Assembly (NCBI GenBank): GCA_963665455.1
Contig: OY762279.1
Coordinates: 1,054,001 to 1,118,000, forward strand
DNA from: VXNE01 sp963665455
GTDB lineage: Bacteria; Pseudomonadota; Gammaproteobacteria; Pseudomonadales; Azotimanducaceae
Reading direction: 5' to 3'
Length of the DNA: 64,000 nucleotides
Numbering within the stretch: the first letter of the stretch is position 1; each line of letters starts with the position of its first letter. The notes beneath the pieces were generated by a model, which was given only the letters and a program-made list of their open reading frames with translations, did not search any database and was not told where the DNA came from. Position numbers and translations under genes: made by a program. This document shows, one piece after another, positions 57,893-64,000 of the stretch.

Positions 57893-58657
57893 ATGCTGAA
57901 GATCTACGGCGTCCCAAACTCCCAGCCGGTCCGCGCCGTCGCGTGGACCTGCCTGATGCACGAACTGCCCTTCGAGTTCGTCATGACGAGCCAGAACCGG
58001 GACGCGAAGCGGCCAGAGTTCCTCGCCTCGATGAACCCACGCGGCACCATCCCCGCGATCGACGACGACGGCATCGTGCTCTGGGAGAGCCACGCGATCC
58101 TCATCTACCTTTGCGAGAAACATGGGTGGACCGACGTCTGGCCCTCCGAGCCGGAGCGCCGCGCGAGGGTGAACCAGTACCTACACTTCCATCACCGCAA
58201 CACGCGGGAACTGGTCGTCCAGTGGAGCCGCGCCATCTGGCCGGCGGTATTCGGCGTTGGCGACCCGGACGAGCAGTGGTTCGAGCGCAACACGTTCCCC
58301 GGCTTGCGGAACAACGCCGAGGTGGTGGAGAACACCCTGGGCATCATCGACGGAATGCTGAGGGGAAGCCCCTATCTCGCGGGCGCGACCGTAACGCTGG
58401 CGGACATCAGCGCCTACGAGGAACTCGGGCAGAACCAGGCCAGGTACGCGAACTGCACCGACTACGAGCCGTATCCGAACATCCGGCGCTGGTTCGGCGA
58501 CATGGCGGGGCTGCCGTTCCACGAGGAAGCGCACGCCATCTGGCGGCTGGTTGGCGACCTCGGCGAGCTGAGCGGCGGGATGCGTAGAATCGCGCGGACG
58601 AACAAGGAGGCCGCCCGAGTTCTCCAGGAGACGGTGGCGGGCTTCCCGAGCAGTTAG
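57893..58657 (+). CDS. Glutathione S-transferase (theta-like)
   Basis: 254-residue soluble GST. The thioredoxin-fold domain starts MLKIYGVPNSQPVRAVAW; the cis-Pro loop is GTIPAI, and the glutathione contacts WESHAILIYL are in place (Glu-Ser pair). The C-terminal helical domain holds LAGATVTLADISAYEEL. Sequence and length suggest a theta- or dichloromethane-dehalogenase-like enzyme rather than the maleylacetoacetate-isomerase type, but dehalogenase activity is not proved. It is followed by a haloalkane-dehalogenase-like gene 19 bp downstream. Confidence 0.88.
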   Translation: MLKIYGVPNSQPVRAVAWTCLMHELPFEFVMTSQNRDAKRPEFLASMNPRGTIPAIDDDGIVLWESHAILIYLCEKHGWTDVWPSEPERRARVNQYLHFHHRNTRELVVQWSRAIWPAVFGVGDPDEQWFERNTFPGLRNNAEVVENTLGIIDGMLRGSPYLAGATVTLADISAYEELGQNQARYANCTDYEPYPNIRRWFGDMAGLPFHEEAHAIWRLVGDLGELSGGMRRIARTNKEAARVLQETVAGFPSS

Positions 58658-58676
58658 GGCCATCGACGGAGCGGAC

Positions 58677-59741
58677 ATGCACCAGAAGATCAAACGCATC
58701 CTCGGTATGGCGGCGTTCGCCGCGTTGTTCTGCGCGGCCCCGACGGGAGCGGAGGAAGTCGCGCCGGGCGTGCTGCGGACTCCGGAGGCCCGCTTCGCGG
58801 ACCTGGAGGACTTCCCCCATGCGCCGAACTACCACCAAGTCGGCGACATCCGGTTGCACTACGTGGACGAGGGGCCCAGGGACGGCGAGCCCGTGCTGCT
58901 CATCCACGGGGAACCGACGTGGAGCTATCTCTTCCGCAAGATGATCCCCGTTTTCGTGGAGGCCGGATACCGAGTCGTGGCGCCGGACCTCGTGGGCTTC
59001 GGACGCTCCGACAAGTTCGCGGACGAGGACGCCTACAGCTACCCGATGCAGGTCGACTACATGCTGGAGCTCGTACGCGCCCTCGATCTCCAGAACGCCA
59101 CCTTCTTCGGTCAGGACTGGGGCGGGCTCATCGGCCTGCGCGTGGTGGCCGCGGAACCCGACCGGTTCGCCCGGGTCGTCGTGTCCAACACGGCGCTCCC
59201 CTCGGCGACCGGGTTGCAGGGGTGGATCGCCTATCCGCTCTTCAAGCTCGCGGTCTGGTGGGAGGGCGAGATGACGCTCGAGGAGCTCGCGGCGGACCTC
59301 ACGTTCCCGCGTTGGGTCGCTTACAGCTACCACGTCCCCGACCTGCCGATCGGGCGGATCATGGGCTTCCTCGGGGGCAATCCGGGCGTCGTGGCCGCCT
59401 ACGAGGCTCCGTTCCCGGACCAGCGCTACAAGGCTGCCGCGCAGATCATGCCGTACCTCGTGCCCTCGCAACTGCGCGAGAACGAGGCGGCCTGGGAAGT
59501 ATTCGAGGGCTGGACCAAGCCCTTTATGGTCGCCTTCACGGACTCGGACCCGATCACCCGGGGCGGAGAACAAGCGTTCCTCACCCGGGTGCCCAACCCG
59601 CACAACGTCACGATCCGGGGCGCGGGGCACTTCGTGCAGGAGGACGCGGGGCCGGCCCTCGCGCGGCTGATGGTCGCCTTCATGGAGGGGTCGGACCTGC
59701 CTCGGGAGATGGGCGCGGACGGTTCCATTCCGGCGGGGTGA
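58677..59741 (+). CDS. Exported haloalkane-dehalogenase-like alpha/beta hydrolase
   Basis: 354 residues. An N-terminal signal peptide (KRILGMAAFAALFCAAPTGA, cut near residue 25) directs it to the periplasm. The body closely follows class I haloalkane dehalogenases such as DhlA: HGEPTW (77-82), FGQDWGG with nucleophile Asp147 and Trp148, TDSDP (acid near 289-291) and GAGHFVQED with His318. These enzymes cleave carbon-halogen bonds hydrolytically; epoxide hydrolase or other activity is possible because the second halide-binding Trp cannot be assigned by eye. Unlike cytosolic relatives this one is exported. It follows the GST. Confidence 0.87.
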   Translation: MHQKIKRILGMAAFAALFCAAPTGAEEVAPGVLRTPEARFADLEDFPHAPNYHQVGDIRLHYVDEGPRDGEPVLLIHGEPTWSYLFRKMIPVFVEAGYRVVAPDLVGFGRSDKFADEDAYSYPMQVDYMLELVRALDLQNATFFGQDWGGLIGLRVVAAEPDRFARVVVSNTALPSATGLQGWIAYPLFKLAVWWEGEMTLEELAADLTFPRWVAYSYHVPDLPIGRIMGFLGGNPGVVAAYEAPFPDQRYKAAAQIMPYLVPSQLRENEAAWEVFEGWTKPFMVAFTDSDPITRGGEQAFLTRVPNPHNVTIRGAGHFVQEDAGPALARLMVAFMEGSDLPREMGADGSIPAG

Positions 59742-59834
59742 AGACCACGCCCGCCGAGGCCATGCCGTTCCATGCTGTCAAGTGCGGCTGGCCGCGGGCA
59801 GAATACGTGGGGGCCACGACGACGGGTTAGGCCC

Positions 59835-60260
59835 ATGTCCTTCACCGGCGGGTGTCTCTGCGGGCGGCTGCGCTACGAGATCGCGCGGCGGCATCTCAAC
59901 GCCATGCACTGCCACTGCGGGATGTGCCGCAAGGCCCATGGCACGGCCTTCTCGACCCACGTGGTGCTGCGGCCCGACCAGTTGCGGTGGCGCCGCCGGG
60001 ACGCAGAACGCACGCCCTATGAATCCTCTCCCGGCGCGTACCGGGAGTTCTGCGCGCACTGCGGGACGCACCTGCTCGTCCACGGACAGTCCGGCGACGA
60101 GACGCTCGCGATCCCCGCCGGAACCCTCGACGGGAACCCCGACGTGACCATCCTTGGCCACATGTACACGTGCGAACAGGTCTCCTGGTGCACCCTTGAC
60201 GACGACCTGCCAAGATACGAGGCATGGCCACCCGGCTTCGGCCCCGCAGCGGGCGCGTGA
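59835..60260 (+). CDS. GFA-type zinc-binding protein
   Basis: 141-residue protein of the glutathione-dependent formaldehyde-activating enzyme (GFA) family. The zinc-binding cysteines are present: GGCLCG (with LRYE), CHCGMC and FCAHCG. GFA itself speeds formation of S-hydroxymethylglutathione, but most family members are of unknown function. Start ATG 59835 chosen by homology; upstream frame has none. It converges with the metallopeptidase gene seven bases later. Confidence 0.88.
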   Translation: MSFTGGCLCGRLRYEIARRHLNAMHCHCGMCRKAHGTAFSTHVVLRPDQLRWRRRDAERTPYESSPGAYREFCAHCGTHLLVHGQSGDETLAIPAGTLDGNPDVTILGHMYTCEQVSWCTLDDDLPRYEAWPPGFGPAAGA

Positions 60261-60266
60261 GGGTCG

Positions 60267-61733
60267 CTACAGGTCTTCGTACGCAGCGGCCGGATCGATC
60301 GGCCAGAGCGGACCCGGTGCCCGCACCCGATCAAATATCTCGATGTGGTGTGTCGTGAGCCCCGGCGGGTCCGCCGTGATGATGGTTCCGGCGAGGTCCT
60401 GAAACCCCGCCCGGAAGTGATTCGAGGACTTGAGCGCGACGATGGGGTAGGCCGTCACGTCGATGCCGACCGCCAGAAACGGGCCGATGTCGAACGTCTG
60501 GCTGCGGTTCGACGCCACCACGATGTCGATACCGTCCACGACGAGGCGCGCCATCGGCCCGAGATTGAGGGATGCGCCCTTGACCATCGCGAGCATCGTC
60601 AGCCGCCCGTCGTGCAGCGCCTTGACGTAGGTGGTGAGTTCGAGCGGCGCGCCGTGGAGGTCGTCCGTCTTGCCGCCGAGGCGCACGTCGATGGTGCCGC
60701 CGACCCCGGCCTCGTGCGCTTGGCGGGCCACTTCCGGGTCCACCAGGAATGCGAAGCAGGCCTTCTCGAGCCGCGCATCAAGCATCGCCCGCAGCAGGTG
60801 TGTCCCGTCCCCTGGGGAGCCACCACCGCAGTTGTCGGAGGTCTCGTTGATGACCACGGGATGTTCCGTCGCCTGCCTGGCCCGCGCGACCGCCTCCTCG
60901 GCGGAGAGGCTCTGCGGCCGAAACGCGTCCCGCCGCCGCCAAAGGGACGCCGCAGCATCCCGCGCAACGGTGCGCCCGCGCTTGCGGTCCCCCCGCACCG
61001 TCACGGCGATGTGGCAGCCAACGTGCGCGATGTCGGTGTACGGAAACCCATGGAACCAGCTCACGTCGATGACATCGTCCGGGGCTTCGGCCTCGAGGAC
61101 CTCGCCGAGCATGGACTTTCCGATGCCGCCGAAAGTGGTCGTGGTCGGCAGCAGCATCGGCACCGTCTCGACGTACACGACCGGCCGTAAGTTCTCACGC
61201 AACATGGCGTCGATCAGGCGGATCGCCTCGTCGGCGCGCTCGTGGAAGTCGATGTGCGGGTAGTGATGGCAGGCGAACACGCCGTCGAGGGCATCGGCCA
61301 TCGCCTGCGTCACGTTGCCGTGCAGGTCGAACACCGCCGTGATGGGAACGGCCTCCCCGACGAGGTCGCGCACGGCCGCTGCGAGATCGCCTTCGAGGTC
61401 CTCCAGGTGCTCGACCACGCCGGCGCCGTGCAGGTCCAGGAAGACGGCATCGACCGGCCGCGCCGCGTCGATCCCCGCGAGGATCTCCCGCTTGAAGGAT
61501 TCGTACGCGTCGGACTCGATGGTGCCGGACGGTTGCGCATCAACGATCAGGATGGGCGCCACCTCGAAGCCGAGCCGCTCGCATGCCCGCATGGCGCCGC
61601 CCGCGGCACTCTCCGTCTCCCGCTCGCGCAGAATCGCCGCGCCCCGGCGCTGATGGAACGCCGACGCCGGCGTGGTGTCCCGGCAGTACGTGTTCGTTTC
61701 GTGGCGTATTCCCGCAATCGCGACGCGGGTCAT
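60267..61733 (-). CDS. M81-family metallopeptidase (MlrC-like)
   Basis: 488-residue protein of the M81/MlrC family, named after microcystin degradation by Sphingomonas but widespread and usually of unknown substrate. RVAIAGIRHETNTYC at the start, FLDLHGAGV, DLHGNVT, HHYPHIDFHERADE and GGGSPGDGTHLL and the C-terminal SSNHFRAGF match. Metal-binding Asp and His are within these motifs. It may hydrolyse small cyclic or blocked peptides or amides. It has no obvious operon partner. Confidence 0.9.
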   Translation of the reverse strand: MTRVAIAGIRHETNTYCRDTTPASAFHQRRGAAILRERETESAAGGAMRACERLGFEVAPILIVDAQPSGTIESDAYESFKREILAGIDAARPVDAVFLDLHGAGVVEHLEDLEGDLAAAVRDLVGEAVPITAVFDLHGNVTQAMADALDGVFACHHYPHIDFHERADEAIRLIDAMLRENLRPVVYVETVPMLLPTTTTFGGIGKSMLGEVLEAEAPDDVIDVSWFHGFPYTDIAHVGCHIAVTVRGDRKRGRTVARDAAASLWRRRDAFRPQSLSAEEAVARARQATEHPVVINETSDNCGGGSPGDGTHLLRAMLDARLEKACFAFLVDPEVARQAHEAGVGGTIDVRLGGKTDDLHGAPLELTTYVKALHDGRLTMLAMVKGASLNLGPMARLVVDGIDIVVASNRSQTFDIGPFLAVGIDVTAYPIVALKSSNHFRAGFQDLAGTIITADPPGLTTHHIEIFDRVRAPGPLWPIDPAAAYEDL

Positions 61734-61853
61734 GGTCGTGCCTCCCGGCCAAACCGCACCCGGGGATTTTAGTCAGGCTGCGGCAAGCCACATCAACCGT
61801 CCTGAGCAGGGGGGGCATTCGCCGCGGGGCGCTCCGGCGGTAGGCAGGGGCAG

Positions 61854-62177
61854 TCAGGTCAACCCCAAGAAAACGGCGATCGCCCGATTCAGCCGCACGA
61901 GGTCGCCGGGCGGCAGCCGGCCGATGCGTTCACCTAGGCGCTGCTTCGGGACCGTCGTGATCTTGTCCACCATGAGACGCGACGTCGCTCGCAACCCGTT
62001 GTGGTTGTCGGGTTCGGTCGCAAGACGGAACAGCGGAGCATCCGTAGGGTCCGTCGTGAATGCGCAGACCGTCACCGACTCGGTCGAATCGAACCGGTCG
62101 TCCTGGACGATCACGGCTGGTCGAGGCTTGCCCGCGTAGCCTCTAGCCGACAGCGTCCAGATGTCGCCGCGCCTCAC
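61854..62177 (-). CDS. mazF: MazF/PemK-type endoribonuclease toxin
   Basis: 107-residue MazF-like toxin that cleaves mRNA. RRGDIWTL and PRPAVIVQDDRF form the SH3-like core with the conserved Arg; FRLATEPDNHNGLRATSRLMVDKITTVPKQRLGERIG is the typical second half. ATG 62177 overlaps the antitoxin stop by four bases. The antitoxin-toxin pair with palindromic operator upstream is complete, so an active module is plausible. Confidence 0.92.
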   Translation of the reverse strand: MRRGDIWTLSARGYAGKPRPAVIVQDDRFDSTESVTVCAFTTDPTDAPLFRLATEPDNHNGLRATSRLMVDKITTVPKQRLGERIGRLPPGDLVRLNRAIAVFLGLT

Positions 62178-62407
62178 TCGGGTTGGCTATCCGATACGGC
62201 GTCGATGAAAGCCTGATCGAGATCGGCATCCGCACTTCGTGCAACCGCCAGCGACTGGCGATGCGCCTCCGCGCGAAATGCCTCAGATCGTGTGTCGGGC
62301 ACCCAGACCTGAATCGGCCGCAAGCCCGCAGCCCGCATTCGCGCCCTGTAGTTCTGCACCCGCTCCCGGGCTTCGAGCGGTTTCGACGATGGGGTTTCCT
62401 CGGTCAT
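62174..62407 (-). CDS. DUF3018 MazE-like antitoxin
   Basis: 77-residue antitoxin of the DUF3018 (MazE-family) type. ERVQNYRARMRAAGLRPIQVWVPDTRSEAF is the family signature; the C-terminal tail is acidic (ADLDQAFIDAVSD) and would wrap the toxin. Start ATG 62407 chosen; the upstream frame lacks family sequence. It is translationally coupled to mazF. Confidence 0.9.
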   Translation of the reverse strand: MTEETPSSKPLEARERVQNYRARMRAAGLRPIQVWVPDTRSEAFRAEAHRQSLAVARSADADLDQAFIDAVSDSQPE

Positions 62408-62431
62408 ATGCACATCGGTCACGCAACACCG

Positions 62432-62445
62432 CGTTACATGTAACG
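62432..62445. promoter_or_regulatory. 14-bp perfect palindrome, candidate MazE operator
   Basis: CGTTACATGTAACG is a perfect palindrome 25-38 bp upstream of the antitoxin ATG. Such sites are bound by MazE-type antitoxins or their complexes for autorepression. No other palindrome of this quality was seen nearby. Confidence 0.7.
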
Positions 62446-62541
62446 TAACGCCGCCAACCGGCAAGTGTCAAATGTGTGCAGCTATCGTCGTCGGGCAGAG
62501 CCGTAACGAGCGTGCGTTGCGAGGTGACGGGCGACCGCGCC

Positions 62542-63177
62542 CTACATGTTCGCCCGGGCGGCGTCCTCCCTGGCCTGGGCGCGCTGGAAGCTCGGACGCT
62601 GCTGCACGCGCTCGACGAGGTCCATCACGTTGGCGTACTTCTGCGCCTCGAAGCCGGCCGACGCGGCGGTCGTCACGAGCCAGCGCAGGTACACATCCAG
62701 GATCGACCACTCGGCTCCGTACCACCAGTCCTGGCCGTCCAGGCGTTCGTCGATGCGGGCGCAGACGCCGTGGAGGTATTCGTGCCCCTTGGCCTGCACG
62801 CCGCTCGGATCCCCGTCCGTGAAACGGACGGGCATGCGGATCTGGCGCACCATCGGATGCACGGTGGCCGAGCACCACACCAAGTCCGAGACCTGCCGCG
62901 CACTCTGCATCGGGCCCTCAACGTCCGGCAGCAGCTTCGCGTCCGGAGCGATGCCGTGGAGGAACGCCAGGATCGAGGGGTTCTCCGTGAGCACTTGGTC
63001 GTCCGCCGCCAGCGCGGGGACCTTGCCGTCCGGATGCACGGCCAAGTATTCGGGCCGCTTCTGTTCCCCCTTCATGATGTTGACCAACTGGTCGTCGTAT
63101 TCGAGCCCCGTCTCCTCGAGGGCGTTCATCGTCACGCCCGAGCAGGCGAATGGGCAGTGGTAGAACTTGAGCTTCAT
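62542..63177 (-). CDS. Glutathione S-transferase
   Basis: 211-residue GST from ATG 63177. The thioredoxin domain has KFYHCPFACSGVTMNALEETG, GKVPALA (cis-Pro loop) and LTENPSILAFL; the alpha-helical domain has DWWYGAEWSILDVYLRWL. A Cys at the catalytic region (YHCPFACS) suggests beta- or omega-like chemistry, though this cannot be settled. It is preceded on the same strand by a GST remnant (63209-63798) and then a VOC gene. Confidence 0.88.
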   Translation of the reverse strand: MKLKFYHCPFACSGVTMNALEETGLEYDDQLVNIMKGEQKRPEYLAVHPDGKVPALAADDQVLTENPSILAFLHGIAPDAKLLPDVEGPMQSARQVSDLVWCSATVHPMVRQIRMPVRFTDGDPSGVQAKGHEYLHGVCARIDERLDGQDWWYGAEWSILDVYLRWLVTTAASAGFEAQKYANVMDLVERVQQRPSFQRAQAREDAARANM

Positions 63178-63208
63178 GTCGGTTCCCTGATCTCGTGTGC
63201 TGCGATCT

Positions 63209-63798
63209 TCAACGGTTGCGCCGGAACATGTCCAGCGCGAAGCGGATCGTCGCGCCAATGCCGGACATCTCCGGCACGTGGGGCGAAGGCGGATAGGCAC
63301 CGGGCCAGTCGAAGACGCCGTCCCGGAACGACGGCCTCCGGAACGCGCGCTCCACATAGGCGCGCACCTTGCCGCGCGCAACATTCTCTTCCCACGCGCC
63401 GCCGATGCCCAGCCATTTCATGCGGAAGAGGCTCGTGGTCCACATGACGTCCGCCATGGTGAACCGCTCGCCCAGGGCCCAGGGCCCGTCGTGGCCGGCA
63501 AGTTGTCCCTCCAGTTCCCCGACGTGGGCATCCATGGCCCGGTGCGCCTCGCGCATGCGGTCCGGGTCGAGCATGAACTCGGCGCCTCCGCCTTGCGGAT
63601 CATCAGGTTGAGGTCGTGCGAGGTGTAGGGCACCTGCTTCTCGGCCAGCATCGTGCGCACCTTCATCGAGCACAGCGAGGGTGCGGCGTGGTACAGCTCG
63701 AAGCGGGGCTTGCTGCCCCCCTCGGCGTTGACGAGCTTGTTGCGATGGGCATTGGTGAGCGGCCCGTTCGCCGCCGCCACCAGTTGGCTCAGGTCCAT
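63209..63798 (-). pseudogene. Glutathione S-transferase remnant with internal deletion and frameshift
   Basis: The start at ATG 63798 (MDLSQLVAAANGPL) reads through GST N-terminal sequence (PRFELYHAAPSLCSMKVRTMLAEKQVPY) to LNLMIRKAE; the C-terminal GST domain (FMLDPDRMREAHRAMD, LGERFTMADVMW) is in the next frame down to the stop at 63209. About the second half of the thioredoxin fold is missing at the junction near 63580-63597, so this is not just a one-base error. The gene appears decayed by a deletion, most likely non-functional. Confidence 0.8.
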
Positions 63799-63835
63799 GC
63801 GGGTTCTCCGGTGGATCGCGACGCGTTCGTCTTCG

Positions 63836-64000
63836 TCAGCCGAGCCCCGCCCTCTTGGCACCCCATTGCACGTCGAGCAGCGCTTGGATCGGCGACAGCC
63901 CCGGGGCTTCGGCATTGTCGAAGAGGTCGCCGTCGGTGAAGTGCTCCATGATGTTGCCGAAGGGATCCTGCCAGTAGTCGAACACCTGGCTGCCGAGGAC
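63836..64000 (-). CDS. Extradiol dioxygenase/glyoxalase (VOC) family protein, C-terminal end
   Basis: Last 54 residues of a gene whose start lies outside the window. SQVFDYWQDPFGNIMEHFTDGD is the metal-ligand region of VOC-fold enzymes such as catechol extradiol dioxygenases, with the Glu ligand (MEHF) in place. It neighbours GST genes on the same strand, in keeping with an aromatic or electrophile degradation locus. Only the end is visible, so exact family is uncertain. Confidence 0.75.
   Translation of the reverse strand, partial: VLGSQVFDYWQDPFGNIMEHFTDGDLFDNAEAPGLSPIQALLDVQWGAKRAGLG

Noticed and set aside
1..64000. CRISPR arrays, tRNA/rRNA genes, prophage or IS elements
   Set aside because: No regularly spaced repeats, no tRNA-like T-loops in the intergenic gaps I read, and no integrase, capsid or transposase-like frames were seen.

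Overview
The window is dense, strongly GC-rich chromosomal DNA from a gammaproteobacterium. The evidence is gene content and order. Three blocks follow orders familiar from Pseudomonas and relatives: gshB-tonB-yqgE-ruvX ... pilT ... yggS-proC-yggT-metX-metW-DUF4426-rdgB-hemW, then ftsY-ftsE-ftsX-rpoH, then rpmBG-radC-coaBC-algC-argB-pyrE-rph-yicC-gmk ... rpoZ-spoT-ridA-recG. UbiA points to ubiquinone. Many genes start with GTG or TTG, many overlap by 4 bp (GTGA or ATGA), and convergent genes are separated by only a few bases. I saw no rRNA, tRNA, CRISPR array, prophage or insertion sequence. I cannot name a genus.

Left part (1-34 kb): mostly housekeeping. tkt and the start of pgk lead leftward. 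metK, metF and gshB run rightward into an envelope and nucleotide-hygiene cluster. pilT runs the other way with two tiny membrane-protein genes behind it. Next come methionine biosynthesis (metX, metW), rdgB and hemW. The divisome/secretion/heat-shock set ftsYEX-rpoH follows, with a CIRCE-type inverted repeat lying over the rpoH promoter. Then come rsmD, coaD, mutM, the ribosomal protein genes rpmB and rpmG, a coiled-coil membrane protein encoded by 21-bp tandem repeats, and the radC-to-gmk block. A TonB-dependent receptor and an MNT/HEPN toxin-antitoxin pair sit between gmk and rpoZ, where many relatives have nothing.

Middle part (34-54 kb): rpoZ-spoT-ridA-recG face a leftward accessory operon. 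That operon holds a dicarboxylate/amino-acid:cation symporter, two tandem phytanoyl-CoA-dioxygenase-like genes (one broken by a single-base frameshift) and an SDR. Rubredoxin, ubiA and a TRAP transporter come next. The TRAP membrane genes dctQM and the binding-protein gene dctP point toward each other, with a PIN-domain toxin and an unnamed 162-residue partner between them. The leftward chain glmU-glmS-uvrD-dctP follows.

Right part (54-64 kb): a patchwork of small-molecule enzymes. It holds a PNPOx-like protein, DUF1697, an alpha/beta hydrolase, a GPH-type sugar symporter, glutathione transferases (one a remnant), an exported haloalkane-dehalogenase-like protein, a GFA-type protein, an MlrC-type metallopeptidase, a MazF/DUF3018 pair with a palindromic operator candidate, and the end of an extradiol-dioxygenase/VOC gene. 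This looks like detoxification or catabolism of electrophiles and halogenated or aromatic compounds, but substrates cannot be read from sequence.

I found no clearly new multi-gene system. The best leads are the CIRCE element at rpoH, the PIN plus unnamed partner module, the two micro-membrane proteins behind pilT, and a canonical G-quadruplex motif upstream of pilT.
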